Source of the DNA: a virus
Direction: 5' to 3' (one strand)
IMG/VR virus record: IMGVR_UViG_3300036398_002654
Span: 1 to 62,937 of that record
DNA length: 62,937 bases
Positions 16,601 to 24,751 of the stretch are shown here, piece by piece. The notes beneath the pieces were generated by a model. The model did no database searches. It was not told the origin of the DNA and saw only the letters and a list, made by a program, of their open reading frames with translations. A program made the translations under genes and the position numbers. Numbering within the stretch: position 1 is the stretch's first letter; each line of letters opens with the position of its first letter.

Positions 16601-17578
16601 AAGATCTCCACCAACATAGAGATCACCACCAGTTGTAGTAATACCACCATTTGAAGCGAGAGTGGTAATACCAGAAACATTTAGATTATTTGAAAGATTC
16701 AGATTAGGAGCACTGATTGCATTATCAGTAAACTGAATTTCCTTAACTGCAAAACGAACTCCATTTGGAATCAGAGTTGATCCGATACCAACTGCATAGT
16801 TAAACATCCAAGCATCAGTTGTTCCAAACCCATAAGAGTTTGCAGCAACCCACATCAACTGCTTATAAGTTGTTGGTAAACTACTAAATCCTGCAAGAGT
16901 TAAATCTACAAGTGGAGAACCTTCAGTGGAGGCAATCGCAATACCGCCATGGTTTGCAGTTACATCAGTTGAAACATCATTACCAAAAGCATCAGTTGTG
17001 ATACCAAGAGTGATTTCTTTATCAAAGATCTTTAAGTCTTGAGCACTAATAACTGTTGTAGTTCCACCAATACTCAGATTTCCATCAATACGAACATTGC
17101 TATGGAATACTGCCTGAGTATCATAAACATCAAAACCACTCTGAACGTTCAGGTTTTGAATTGTGGCAATACCAGTTACATTTAAATTGTCTAATGTAGT
17201 CCCATTGACAACATCAAGACCAGCATTTGCATCAATTGAACCATTGAATGTTGATATACCAGATGCTAAAAGATTTCTTGTAGTGATGTCTTCACCAATT
17301 GAAGCCCCACCAGTAATACTTACACCACCAACATAAAGTTGATTTTGAACATATAGACTATCTCTGAATGTTCCAACACCAACAAATGTAGATGCTCCAC
17401 CTACATTAATGTCACCAGCAATATTTGTTGACCCAACAACAAACAAAGAGTGGTTTTGTGCGTTTGTTGTTCCAATCCCAACCTTACCGATTGTCTGTAA
17501 GACTGTGCGATTCTCGGTAACTGAGGTAATACCAAGATTGAGATTCTGTTGTCTACCGCTCTTATATGGTTGGGACAT
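13661..17578 (-). CDS. giant repeat tail-fibre protein
   Basis: 1305 residues, the largest protein in the window. An N-terminal adaptor (KSGRQQNLNLGITSVTENRTVL) is followed by many GVSTFTGLIDSNGGLDV-type units, three LRIYHDG-like modules (residues about 485-640) and a TANHGGIAIASTEGSPLVDL module shared with 24751-26751. A Gly-Ile-Ala-Thr-Tyr-Ala repeat region follows, and a C-terminal SYKLDVNGDINSSTSVKIKG close resembles the stub before chaperone domains in other fibres. No peptidase motif is visible. Repeats imply a long trimeric beta-helix or shaft. Likely the main long fibre. Confidence 0.85.
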   Translation of the reverse strand: MSQPYKSGRQQNLNLGITSVTENRTVLQTIGKVGIGTTNAQNHSLFVVGSTNIAGDINVGGASTFVGVGTFRDSLYVQNQLYVGGVSITGGASIGEDITTRNLLASGISTFNGSIDANAGLDVVNGTTLDNLNVTGIATIQNLNVQSGFDVYDTQAVFHSNVRIDGNLSIGGTTTVISAQDLKIFDKEITLGITTDAFGNDVSTDVTANHGGIAIASTEGSPLVDLTLAGFSSLPTTYKQLMWVAANSYGFGTTDAWMFNYAVGIGSTLIPNGVRFAVKEIQFTDNAISAPNLNLSNNLNVSGITTLASNGGITTTGGDLYVGGDLYVKDDIFFDEFNARNAVLSGNLSVAGVSTFTGLIDSNGGLDVTGHTELDNVNISGVSTFAGLIDANGGATIDNIRIGIADDNEIDTSTGNLTLDSAGGTVTIDDQLTVTGTSRFESSVYLLDSVNLYIGNGNDLRLYHDGVDSYIIDQGTGNLNIYGDNDVSIKNTAGTEFKARFITNGAVELYYDNSKKFETLGVGATVTGTTFTNQLSVSGVSTFQNDVKLVDNADLYFGDGNDLRIFHNGFDSFIQDIGTGNLFIDASNTYYRAGTHFIQNSSSSENLAVFTSNGSVALYYDNVKTFETSGIGATVYGTLNTTQLNATGIVTGSSFRPSTGYYQSANGTNAFYVYDGTGNVAFQGTIGVGQINSGQGYQAINLSSDTKPTVTFIDNGIFNGVVTARQFVGDISAGVATITNANITNLSGTNLNYTGIGTIDGVTISSGIVTSSQPGVTTVKYYGDGSNLIGVNAFNVVNQILSASPVYPTFANSIGVTSIGIADTEMGFIPTSGNLGIGSTNPTAKLQVVGDVLVSGVATARQFVGDVNAGIATINKLDVNQISPDGIDFGGAQYILRATGTGTWEWASIPGIFSVNNILNGFNVYDEGSVVGTAGSITTLDFRGNNIIASADPAPNGIATVRVSDTPTFDSLVVTGITTLGVTTSTSLFGTQASFTGNVTSPQFIGTASTASFATTAFTLNGIVESSLNVAYARNAGIATYASLAGISTYSESAGYATTAGIATVAQNLTGNPSITVTNLTALGNVSIAGTLTYEDVTNVDSIGVITARSDVRVGGNLSVVGITTLASAGGITTTGGDLYVGNDLYFNGSFYQNGQLFTSGIGIGSTSVNPGSGLINQRIGIGFTDINIVGTGISVTGYGSTVVIDFGNIAAASGGALSISTVTSPRIQDVSFVGGASTSIIGISTFTDRFVYDTQTGSVGIGTSGSSIPSYKLDVNGDINSSTSVKIKGVDVLEEAVRLAIAFG

Positions 17579-17586
17579 TTCTGATA

Positions 17587-17928
17587 TTAGTTAAGTGTTT
17601 CTAGGATGCTTCCGATGAATTTTACATTGGTGGCACTATCAGAACTAATCTGAATAGAGTCACCTGTTTCAAGAATTAATTTACCAAACAAAAGATTTGT
17701 AGAATCATTTGCAGGTATAGGCAAATCTTTTACAATTTCAGTAGTCACTGCAATACCAGCAACTGTTCTCTTATGTGAGAATGAAACAGTATGAGTCTGA
17801 CTACCAATATTTGCAGCCTGTGCCAATAGAATAATTCCACTATATCCTACTGGTGCAGTATAAATTCCGACTGTATTGGTATCAACAACTCTTGTAACTG
17901 TTTGATATACGTTTAATGGTAATGGCAT
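17587..17928 (-). CDS. small virion protein
   Basis: 113 residues (LPLNVYQTVTRVVDTNTVGIYTAP ... FIGSILETLN), beta-rich, paralogous in style to 13329-13655. Placed between the 1305- and 623-residue proteins with 3-8 nt gaps, so co-transcribed. Probably a connector or decoration protein. Confidence 0.65.
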   Translation of the reverse strand: MPLPLNVYQTVTRVVDTNTVGIYTAPVGYSGIILLAQAANIGSQTHTVSFSHKRTVAGIAVTTEIVKDLPIPANDSTNLLFGKLILETGDSIQISSDSATNVKFIGSILETLN

Positions 17929-17931
17929 TTT

Positions 17932-19803
17932 TTAATCTCCTCCTAATGCTAGAATAAATGGTGTCATTGTGGCAAACAAACTCTTGGAATAAAATGTACC
18001 AGAAATAGTTCCTGTAACCTGATTAATTTGAACACCATCACCGATTCGGAAGTTACCTGCCTGATCTGTGCTTGTATAAACAACAAGTCCTCCATTTCTT
18101 GAATCTGTTTCATTCTCTTGAATAGGTACTCCACCTTGTGCTGGAAGAGCACCATTAATATTTGTTCCTGATCCAATATACTCAAATGAATGACCAGAGG
18201 CAAGAACACGACTTTGTTTAAAGAACGGAACTGTTGTGCCTACTCCAACGGCATAAGGAACGTTCTCATTAAGTGTAATCGTACAAATTCCCGATGATAT
18301 TGGTGTTGAACGAGTGATTGAATAATAAGTTGGAAGTAGTTCTGCTGCCCCTGTTGCTATATTTATCCCCACATCAGGAGAGGAGAATGTGACTGTTGGA
18401 GTTGATGTGTATCCTCTACCATTTGAGACCATTTCAATATTAGCAACAGATCCTCCTACCATTTCAGCAACTGCAGTAGCACCAACTCCCCAATCACTTA
18501 CAGTGCTTGGGTCATCAATCGTAATTGTTGGTGGAGTATTGTATCCACTTCCAGGATTAGTAATATTAATTTTATTAACTGTATAATATAAGTCTTCAAA
18601 ATAAACTACCTGACCATCAAAAGGTCTTATAATATTCAATGCAACTGTACCACCACTTTGATAACTATGCGATAAAGTTGATGGTCCAACATTTGTAGTA
18701 AAACTATTAGCGGCACCTACCGAACTGATTTCAAAAATATAACCATTATTACCACTTGGATAAGTTACAATACCTGGTCCAGATGGACAAGTAAATTCAA
18801 GTCCAGAAATAGTAACTCCCATTCCAACACTAAAATTGTGATTGGAAGAAGTTGTAACTGTTAAAATTCCAGTTACATTGTCATAAGATGCTGTCTGAAC
18901 ACCAACAGACGAAGAATTAAAAGATAAGACAAAAGTATCTGATCCAGCATCAGCAGTAGTAGAAACAATACCCGTGTATTTGTGAGGTCCTACACCATCA
19001 GCAACGAGTCCATAGTTACCAAACGATGAGTTAGAGTTTGTAAGATCGCAAGCACCGCCAGATCCACAAAAAACTGCAACATCATCACAAATCGTAAACA
19101 GAGAAACTAACTGAGCATAACCTTCATTAGTGATTGAAGCACCAACACCACTTTGATTGTATTGAGTATATGAATCAAGAACCATTGATTTTAATGGTCC
19201 GATTGCCTTCGATCCATCAATCTTCAATCCAATACTATTTGGAATGAAGTTTGTGCAGTTTTGAATGTATGGTGATTGTGAAAAATATCTAATCGTATCT
19301 GGATCAAACGCAAAGATTGCTTTGCCAGCATTCAATGATCCAGTATAAGACATTTCGGCAACATAGTTACCTGGTGCAACGTGGAATAAATCTTGATTTA
19401 TATTATTTGGAACAACTGAAACTTCTCTTAAACTGTCTCCAATCACACTGATCTGGGGTCCAAGTTTAATTGGATTATCTTCTACATAAGTTCCAGCAGA
19501 AACTTTAACAACTGATCCTGGTATTGTTGAAGCGATGGCAACTGCCGCTTTAATTGTTGCCTTTGCATCTCCAAGTTTCAGTCCAGTATTAGTATCCTTT
19601 CCGTCTTTTGTGACGTATAAAATATTTGTAACGCTTACACCCGAACCGACTCTGACGACATCTGTTCCAATGCCAGGACGTGATCTTAACGTAAAAAGAT
19701 CTGCATCAAACGTGTTAAGAGCTAATTCGCCTAGTTGAAGATCTGTTACGGCAGGAACCTTTCCTGGTACAGCAGATCGTTTAATTCTAAATGGAGTCGC
19801 CAT
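17932..19803 (-). CDS. tail protein with pectate-lyase-like beta-helix
   Basis: 623 residues. The N-terminus FRIKRSAVPGKVPAVTDLQL followed by GELALNTFDADLFTLR is a phage tail-fibre adaptor motif. Residues about 70-260 look like a right-handed beta-helix start (YVTKDGKDTNTGLKLGDAK, VSAGTYVEDNPIKLGP, ISVIGDS). The middle has Ig-like VTTSSNHNFSVGMGVTISG strands. The C-terminus (GNFRIGDGVQINQVTGTISG) is typical of cyanophage structural proteins. Could be a baseplate-proximal spike or a polysaccharide-binding/degrading fibre; no catalytic residues can be assigned. Confidence 0.75.
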   Translation of the reverse strand: MATPFRIKRSAVPGKVPAVTDLQLGELALNTFDADLFTLRSRPGIGTDVVRVGSGVSVTNILYVTKDGKDTNTGLKLGDAKATIKAAVAIASTIPGSVVKVSAGTYVEDNPIKLGPQISVIGDSLREVSVVPNNINQDLFHVAPGNYVAEMSYTGSLNAGKAIFAFDPDTIRYFSQSPYIQNCTNFIPNSIGLKIDGSKAIGPLKSMVLDSYTQYNQSGVGASITNEGYAQLVSLFTICDDVAVFCGSGGACDLTNSNSSFGNYGLVADGVGPHKYTGIVSTTADAGSDTFVLSFNSSSVGVQTASYDNVTGILTVTTSSNHNFSVGMGVTISGLEFTCPSGPGIVTYPSGNNGYIFEISSVGAANSFTTNVGPSTLSHSYQSGGTVALNIIRPFDGQVVYFEDLYYTVNKINITNPGSGYNTPPTITIDDPSTVSDWGVGATAVAEMVGGSVANIEMVSNGRGYTSTPTVTFSSPDVGINIATGAAELLPTYYSITRSTPISSGICTITLNENVPYAVGVGTTVPFFKQSRVLASGHSFEYIGSGTNINGALPAQGGVPIQENETDSRNGGLVVYTSTDQAGNFRIGDGVQINQVTGTISGTFYSKSLFATMTPFILALGGD

Positions 19804-19853
19804 CTATTCGCATTCGGTATTTACCAGAAGAAGCAGTATATACTGCTTTCTTT

Positions 19854-19860
19854 TATTTAT
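19854..19860 (-). promoter_or_regulatory. T4-late-type motif before the tail-protein run
   Basis: ATAAATA on the minus strand, 51 nt before the 19803 start, just past the HNH gene stop at 19861. Likely starts transcription of the 19803-12860 fibre run. Confidence 0.4.
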
Positions 19861-20232
19861 TCAAGATGCGTTATTCCTTCTAGGGCGATAAGCAAACAAG
19901 TTTGTTGGAGGATCTGGTTTCATCCACTCTTCTATTTTGTTGAATCTTTCTTCATCGTAAAAGTCTTGTTGCACATACCACAACTTCCAGTGCTCGTGCC
20001 CCTTTGACTGATTACAATCGTGGCAGCAGCAGACTACATTTTTTGTAAAGTCTGCTCCACCTTTAGATTGAGGAACAATGTGATCAATTGTGAGTTTCTC
20101 TTCTGACCCACAATAAGCACATTGATTTCCCCATTCTTCTTTTATGTTTTGCCTCCACATTCGTTTTGCCTCCCCAGAACTTGTTACGTGTAAGTTAAAC
20201 AAGTATTCTTTTGGAGAATGTAGAGGTCCCAT
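19861..20232 (-). CDS. HNH endonuclease
   Basis: 123 residues. Canonical HNH site: CAYCGSEEKLTIDHIVPQSKGG (first zinc CxxC, then DH) followed by CCCHDCNQSKGH with the second CxxC and the NxxK motif. A free-standing homing-type nuclease; the N-terminal 35 residues (MGPLHSPKEYLFNLHVTSSG) may contact DNA. An ATAAATA motif lies 21 nt upstream. One of three such nucleases here. Confidence 0.85.
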   Translation of the reverse strand: MGPLHSPKEYLFNLHVTSSGEAKRMWRQNIKEEWGNQCAYCGSEEKLTIDHIVPQSKGGADFTKNVVCCCHDCNQSKGHEHWKLWYVQQDFYDEERFNKIEEWMKPDPPTNLFAYRPRRNNAS

Positions 20233-20235
20233 AAG

Positions 20236-20436
20236 TTACTGCGACTTATCTGTATTTATCTTTTTGCAGGCAGCACGTGCCCAAGAGCGTGCAAGACTAT
20301 TGACATATGAGCACGCTTTTTGCTTTTTACCACAGTAAGGACATTCTGCATCTGGAGGATCTTTCAAATAACCCTCAGGGGTATACATCTTTTTCTTTTT
20401 AAGATTCTCTGTTTGTTTATGCTTTCGGTGATTCAT
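20236..20436 (-). CDS. small basic protein with one CxxC
   Basis: 66 residues, lysine-rich N-terminus, then PDAECPYCGKKQKACSYVNS and a basic end. Only one CxxC plus a lone Cys, so half of a zinc ribbon at best. The start overlaps the stop of the upstream gene by ATGA, which supports the longest start. Function unknown. Confidence 0.55.
   Translation of the reverse strand: MNHRKHKQTENLKKKKMYTPEGYLKDPPDAECPYCGKKQKACSYVNSLARSWARAACKKINTDKSQ
20253..20259 (-). promoter_or_regulatory. T4-late-type motif before the HNH gene
   Basis: GATAAATA on the minus strand inside the last codons of 20236-20436, 21 nt before the 20232 start. Confidence 0.35.
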
Positions 20437-20738
20437 ACGACCACAGGTTCTCCTTGACCTTGTGGAAGTTGAATTGGACCGACATCTTCTAGTTGTTCAC
20501 GACGGGGAGCACAACCATTTTCTTTTACGTTTGAAACAACAACATTTGAAGTTGGAAGTGCTTTTGGAATCTCAATGTCTACAACAGGACCCATTAGAAA
20601 CTTATTTCTTGTAATTGTTCTATTCTGAGGATCAAATGCAACCATTGCCAGTGCATCTTGTTCATCGCCACAATCAACAATCTTCCTTCCAGTCTTGGTC
20701 TCAATGACTGAAAAATATTCTTCGTTATACTTTTTCAT
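20433..20738 (-). CDS. conserved hypothetical
   Basis: 101 residues from MKKYNEEYFSVIETKTG at 20738; a longer frame exists to 20819 but its extra part reads as a shadow. Contains FDPQNRTITRNKFLMGPVVDIEIP and a C-terminal CAPRREQLEDVG segment. No recognised domain. Overlaps its downstream neighbour by ATGA. Confidence 0.5.
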   Translation of the reverse strand: MKKYNEEYFSVIETKTGRKIVDCGDEQDALAMVAFDPQNRTITRNKFLMGPVVDIEIPKALPTSNVVVSNVKENGCAPRREQLEDVGPIQLPQGQGEPVVV

Positions 20739-20847
20739 TTTCTGATTTCTTTTTTTCATTATAAGATGGTTCTGGTTTTCTGTAAAGACCTGGCCAAGTA
20801 TCACGAATGATCTCTGCAAATTTGTATGGGGTTTCAGAAGTAATCAT
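20725..20847 (-). CDS. possible small protein after psbD
   Basis: 40 residues from MITSETPYKFAEIIRDTWPG. The frame is open further upstream through a membrane-like stretch (FSIPTIWILYVLYVSIM) back to the psbD terminator, but no ATG lies there in frame, so either a non-ATG start is used or the N-terminus has been lost by a small frameshift (an out-of-frame ATGGCATTT follows the terminator). Function unknown. Confidence 0.35.
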   Translation of the reverse strand: MITSETPYKFAEIIRDTWPGLYRKPEPSYNEKKKSENEKV

Positions 20848-20915
20848 AATAGAGACATAAAGAACATAAAGAATCCAAATAGTTGGAATAGAAAAAGCAT
20901 TAAAAGAAATGCCAT

Positions 20916-20940
20916 AAAAAAAGGAGTTCTTTGGAACTCC
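20916..20940 (-). terminator. intrinsic terminator of psbD
   Basis: Minus-strand GGAGTTC/GAACTCC 7-bp stem with a CAAA loop and seven T, 11 nt after the psbD stop codon. Confidence 0.8.
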
Positions 20941-20950
20941 CTTATTTATT

Positions 20951-22012
20951 TTAGAGTGCGTTGCCTCTCGGAAGAACTTCCTCTGGAAATACAAACTGCT
21001 CATGAGGTTGATCTACTGGTGCCATCCAAGCACGAAGACCTTCATTCAGAAGAATGTTCTTTGTATAGAAGGTTTCAAACTCAGGATCCTCAGCGGCACG
21101 AATCTCCTGACTTACAAAGTCGTAAGCACGAAGATTAAGGGCAAGACCAATGATACCAATACTGGAAGTCCAAAGACCCATGACAGGAACAAATAGCATG
21201 AAGAAATGCAACCAACGCTTGTTACTAAAAGCAATACCAAATATCTGTGACCAGAATCTGTTTGCAGTAACCATTGAATACGTTTCTTCTTCCTGTGTAG
21301 GTTCAAATGCTTTGAAAGTGTTTGCTTGATCACTATCTTCAAATAGAGTGTTTTCTACTGTTGCTCCGTGAATCGCACAGAGTAGTGCTCCACCCAGTAT
21401 ACCAGCAACTCCCATCATGTGGAAGGGGTTGAGGGTCCAGTTGTGGAATCCTTGTAGGAACAGAAGGAAGCGGAAGATTGCTGCAACACCAAATGAAGGT
21501 GCAAAGAACCAACTGGATTGTCCCAAAGGATACATTAGAAAGACTGAAACGAATACAGCAATAGGACCAGAGAATGCGATTGCGTTGTAAGGACGGATAC
21601 CGACCAATCTAGCAATCTCAAACTGACGCAACATGAAACCTATAAGAGCGAAGGCTCCGTGAAGCGCCACAAAAGTCCAGAGTCCCCCAAGTTGGCACCA
21701 CCTGACGAAATCCCCCTGAGACTCAGGACCCCAAAGTAGAAGAAGAGAATGACCCATAGAATCTGCAGGCGTTGACACAGCTGCCGTAAGAAAATTAGCG
21801 CCTTCAAGGTAACTAGACGCCAACCCGTGGGTGTACCAGCTTGTAACAAACGTTGTGCCAGTAAGCCAGCCACCAAGGGCAAGATAAGCAGTGGGAAAAA
21901 GTAATAGTCCAGACCAACCCACAAATACAAAGCGATCTCGTTTAAGCCAGTCATCCAGGACATCGAACCACCCCCTTTGTTGAATAGGTCGTGAAAGTGT
22001 TGAAGAAGTCAT
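20951..22012 (-). CDS. psbD: photosystem II D2 protein
   Basis: 353 residues, full length for D2. Diagnostic stretches: [21 protein letters not shown] near the N-terminus, [20 protein letters not shown], the His-bearing [22 protein letters not shown] and the C-terminal [18 protein letters not shown]. Cyanophages express host-derived psbA/psbD during infection to keep photosystem II repaired. A TTGACC-17-TAAGAT promoter fused to ATAAATA lies just upstream, and an intrinsic terminator follows. Separated from psbA by an endonuclease VII-like gene. No intron interrupts it. Confidence 0.97.
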   Translation of the reverse strand: MTSSTLSRPIQQRGWFDVLDDWLKRDRFVFVGWSGLLLFPTAYLALGGWLTGTTFVTSWYTHGLASSYLEGANFLTAAVSTPADSMGHSLLLLWGPESQGDFVRWCQLGGLWTFVALHGAFALIGFMLRQFEIARLVGIRPYNAIAFSGPIAVFVSVFLMYPLGQSSWFFAPSFGVAAIFRFLLFLQGFHNWTLNPFHMMGVAGILGGALLCAIHGATVENTLFEDSDQANTFKAFEPTQEEETYSMVTANRFWSQIFGIAFSNKRWLHFFMLFVPVMGLWTSSIGIIGLALNLRAYDFVSQEIRAAEDPEFETFYTKNILLNEGLRAWMAPVDQPHEQFVFPEEVLPRGNAL

Positions 22013-22033
22013 AGCCTCCCTAGTGATTTCTCA

Positions 22034-22067
22034 TATTTATCTTAACATAAGTTAACAAAGGGGTCAA
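22034..22067 (-). promoter_or_regulatory. composite sigma70/late promoter of psbD
   Basis: TTGACC (22067-22062), 17-bp spacer, TAAGAT (22044-22039), fused to ATAAATA (22040-22034), 22 nt before the psbD ATG. The same fused design precedes psbA and the porin, and would allow both host-type and phage-late recognition. Confidence 0.55.
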
Positions 22068-22073
22068 TGAGTA

Positions 22074-22511
22074 TTAGTGCTTATGCTCCTCCAAATACTT
22101 AATCATACTTTCAATCACACTCACATTATCTCCAAGAAGTCCCATTGCTGTGTTGCAATTATGGCAAAGAAGTTTTCTATTCTTACCAGTTGTATGGCAA
22201 TGATCTACAACAAAATAATCAGTATTGTGCCTTCCACCAGGTTCTGTGGTATTACAAATAGCACACTGGTTATTTTGTTCTGCAAGCATTAATTCATAAT
22301 CTTTTTGAGTAATGCCATACGTTCTTTTAAGGTGTTGTTCCCGATACTTAATGGGATCGTGATTTTCTTTAACTCTTTTTCTATCGCATTCTTTACAAGT
22401 TGAATGTCTAACCATACTGGTTTTATTTCTCAAATAAAAATCATCAATTGGTTTAGTAGTATCACAACTCTTACAATACTTAATTCCTTCTACCTGAATT
22501 GCTCTTGCCAT
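22074..22511 (-). CDS. endonuclease VII-like (His-Me) homing nuclease
   Basis: 145 residues. N-terminal zinc-type segment (KYCKSCDTTKPIDDFYLR, CKECDRKR), then the endonuclease VII core: YGITQKDYELMLAEQNNQCAI with CAIC, VVDHCHTTGKNRKLLCHNCN and NTAMGLLGDNV. It sits between psbA and psbD. In cyanophage S-PM2 a free-standing nuclease (F-CphI) occupies the same place and cuts intronless psbA; a similar homing role here is an inference. It has its own terminator/promoter element upstream at 22539-22572. Confidence 0.85.
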   Translation of the reverse strand: MARAIQVEGIKYCKSCDTTKPIDDFYLRNKTSMVRHSTCKECDRKRVKENHDPIKYREQHLKRTYGITQKDYELMLAEQNNQCAICNTTEPGGRHNTDYFVVDHCHTTGKNRKLLCHNCNTAMGLLGDNVSVIESMIKYLEEHKH

Positions 22512-22538
22512 TTTACTCGTGCTTTATTCTCATTCATT

Positions 22539-22567
22539 ATTATATAGTAAAAAAGGGACTTTTGCAA
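22539..22567 (-). promoter_or_regulatory. sigma70-type promoter overlapping the psbA terminator
   Basis: TTGCAA (22567-22562), 17-bp spacer, TATAAT (22544-22539). The -35 begins in the terminator loop and the spacer contains its 3' stem arm and T-run. Would drive the endonuclease VII-like gene (start 22511). Confidence 0.6.
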
Positions 22568-22572
22568 GTCCC
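22549..22572 (-). terminator. intrinsic terminator of psbA
   Basis: Minus-strand GGGACTT/AAGTCCC 7-bp stem, GCAA loop, six T; 29 nt past the psbA stop. Confidence 0.8.
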
Positions 22573-22600
22573 CTTTTGATATTATTCTGTTTTTATTTTA

Positions 22601-23683
22601 TCAACCAATGGCAGGAGCAGTGAGAGCAACAGGTGTGCTTTCGGCAGCAGCAAGATCCAATGGGAAATTGTGAGCATTACGTTCATGCATCACTTCCATG
22701 CCCAGTCCAGCACGGTTAAGAACATCAGCCCAGGTGTTCAATACACGACCCTGAGAGTCAATGATGGACTGATTGAAATTAAAACCGTTAAGGTTAAAAG
22801 CCATCGTGGAAACACCAAGAGCGGTGAACCAGATGCCAACCACGGGCCAGGCAGCAAGGAAGAAGTGCAGCGAACGGGAGTTATTGAAGGAAGCATATTG
22901 GAAAATAAGGCGTCCGAAATAACCGTGAGCAGCAACGATGTTATAAGTCTCTTCTTCTTGACCGAACTTGTAACCATAGTTCTGTGACTCGTTCTCAGTG
23001 GTTTCACGAACCAGAGAAGAAGTTACCAGCGAACCGTGCATTGCACTGAACAGAGAACCACCGAAGACACCAGCAACTCCAAGCATGTGGAAGGGGTGCA
23101 TCAGGATGTTGTGCTCTGCCTGGAACACAAGCATGTAGTTGAAAGTACCAGAGATACCCAGGGGCATCGCATCAGAGAAAGAACCTTGACCGAAGGGATA
23201 GACCAGAAACACTGCGCTAGCAGCAGCAACGGGTGCGCTGTAAGCAACACAGATCCAAGGACGCATACCCAGACGATAAGAAAGTTCCCACTCACGACCC
23301 ATATAGGCGTAGATACCAATCAGGAAGTGGAACACAACCAGTTGGAAAGGCCCACCGTTGTAAAGCCACTCATCTAGGGAAGCAGCTTCCCAGATGGGGT
23401 AAAAGTGCAGTCCAATAGCATTGGACGAAGGAATCACAGCACCAGAGATGATGTTGTTTCCGTACATGAGTGAACCAGCAACGGGTTCACGGATACCATC
23501 AATGTCCACAGGGGGAGCACCGATGAATGCGATGATGAAACAAGTCGTAGCAGCAAGCAGGCAAGGAATCATCAGAACTCCGAACCAACCGACATAAAGA
23601 CGATTATCGGTTGAAGTAACCCAGTTGCAGAACTGTTCCCAAGTATTCGATTGTTGTTGACGTGAAGCAATTGAAGCAGTCAT
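22601..23683 (-). CDS. psbA: photosystem II D1 protein
   Basis: 360 residues, full length and intronless. Diagnostic blocks: [42 protein letters not shown], the [20 protein letters not shown] quinone/iron region, and the C-terminal [13 protein letters not shown] processing region with an [16 protein letters not shown] extension. The residue after GR in YMGREWELS is Glu, equivalent to Glu130 of high-light D1 forms. Preceded by a 160-nt structured leader and a TTGACA-17-TATGAT promoter fused to ATAAATA. Supplies D1, the fastest-turning photosystem II subunit, during infection. Confidence 0.98.
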   Translation of the reverse strand: MTASIASRQQQSNTWEQFCNWVTSTDNRLYVGWFGVLMIPCLLAATTCFIIAFIGAPPVDIDGIREPVAGSLMYGNNIISGAVIPSSNAIGLHFYPIWEAASLDEWLYNGGPFQLVVFHFLIGIYAYMGREWELSYRLGMRPWICVAYSAPVAAASAVFLVYPFGQGSFSDAMPLGISGTFNYMLVFQAEHNILMHPFHMLGVAGVFGGSLFSAMHGSLVTSSLVRETTENESQNYGYKFGQEEETYNIVAAHGYFGRLIFQYASFNNSRSLHFFLAAWPVVGIWFTALGVSTMAFNLNGFNFNQSIIDSQGRVLNTWADVLNRAGLGMEVMHERNAHNFPLDLAAAESTPVALTAPAIG

Positions 23684-23845
23684 TTGTTTAAAAGAGTAGT
23701 AAGACCATCAGGGAAATGGTGGTGATACTATTCCCCAGTCACCCTCAGACTGGGTATGAGAGACGTAATTTATACACCCATAGGTCTCGGTTAGCGGGTG
23801 TGAGCAATGTTAAGAATTATGAGAATTCCGTAACATTTGTTTACC
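23684..23845 (-). promoter_or_regulatory. structured psbA 5' leader
   Basis: About 160 nt between the promoter and the psbA ATG. On the minus strand it can form ACACCC/GGGTGT, then CCCAGTC/GACTGGG (7 bp, loop TGAGGGT), then ACCAT/ATGGT shortly before the start codon. No open frame of note. A cis-acting RNA controlling translation or stability is plausible; no known class was recognised. Confidence 0.45.
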
Positions 23846-23879
23846 TATTTATCATAGCACCATCTGCTTCTGGTGTCAA
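23846..23879 (-). promoter_or_regulatory. composite sigma70/late promoter of psbA
   Basis: TTGACA (23879-23874), 17-bp spacer, TATGAT (23856-23851) fused to ATAAATA (23852-23846) on the minus strand. The TGA in the -35 box is the stop codon of the gene upstream (23876). Confidence 0.7.
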
Positions 23880-24751
23880 GGGGTATAAGCAAGCAAATAT
23901 ACGTCCCCAGTATGAATACACTGTGTCGCAACGCCAGGAGCAGACTGTAACTGGTTTCCGATTCTACGCAAGCGACTGTCTGTATGGAAGTCATCTCCCC
24001 AGTAACTCCAAAAAGTTTGTTCTGGGTTTTGACCTCTCCAAGCATCACCTTTTCCAGACTGTAAGTTCCCACTGAAAGCACATAATGCCTGAATGTCATT
24101 ATCAGAGTCTCTATTGATTCCCATTACACAGAAACGACCTGGAATGCCTTGATCGGCGCCAGCTCTTGAAAATGCTTTAAATGCTGTTCCACCACTTGCG
24201 GATAGTAAACCAGAATATCCATTTGTTCCAGCAGTATGGTTTAAAACACTTGCGTTTGGCCAGACACTATCATTTGCCTGAAACTGTGCTGCGTCTCTCT
24301 GGTAAATATCCAGTCTTTTTAAAATCGCATCAATAGATTCACTTCCTGTACTTTCTACCAAATCATAAACGAGATAGTTTGTATGAGAAGTTGGGTCTAG
24401 ACTACTTCCACTTCCATCAACCAAAGCAATTTTTGTGATACCAGTTTGAGTAAAGAAAGCATTATATAAACCTTGACCTTGACCCAGAGCAGTTCTTCCA
24501 TTCGCGCCTGTTGAAACAGCAGTCATCGTCATAAACGTTGACGTGCCAGGAGAACCCATACTAGTTCTTAAAGTATTAACAGATGGTGTACCAGTAGCAG
24601 TCCAAGTTGTACTTGCTATTTTCTTTCCAGTGTACATCATCAGAATGTTCCAACCAGTTTCTGAAAAAACTGGTGGCGTTACAGGAGTTCTTCTTTTAGT
24701 TTGTTGTGAACGTCCTTGACGACCAGTGCTAACTCTGGAAATAAAAGACAT
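23876..24751 (-). CDS. virion protein of unknown type
   Basis: 291 residues. Basic, flexible N-terminus (RQGRSQQTKRRTPVTPPV), then YTGKKIASTTWTATGTP and a Ser/Thr/Gly-rich middle; the second half has many Trp, Asp and Asn residues (ASVLNHTAGTNGYSGLLS, FWSYWGDDFHTDSRLRRIG). No known fold recognised. Overlaps the fibre gene 24751-26751 by one base (TAATG), so probably co-assembled with it as a fibre or whisker component. Confidence 0.6.
   Translation of the reverse strand: MSFISRVSTGRQGRSQQTKRRTPVTPPVFSETGWNILMMYTGKKIASTTWTATGTPSVNTLRTSMGSPGTSTFMTMTAVSTGANGRTALGQGQGLYNAFFTQTGITKIALVDGSGSSLDPTSHTNYLVYDLVESTGSESIDAILKRLDIYQRDAAQFQANDSVWPNASVLNHTAGTNGYSGLLSASGGTAFKAFSRAGADQGIPGRFCVMGINRDSDNDIQALCAFSGNLQSGKGDAWRGQNPEQTFWSYWGDDFHTDSRLRRIGNQLQSAPGVATQCIHTGDVYLLAYTP

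Noticed and set aside
20943-20949. ATAAATA after psbD as a late promoter
   Set aside because: It lies between the psbD stop and its intrinsic terminator, so any transcript would stop at once; counted as chance or stop-codon context.
22601-23683. Group I intron in psbA, as in S-PM2
   Set aside because: The D1 frame is continuous over 360 codons with no insertion.
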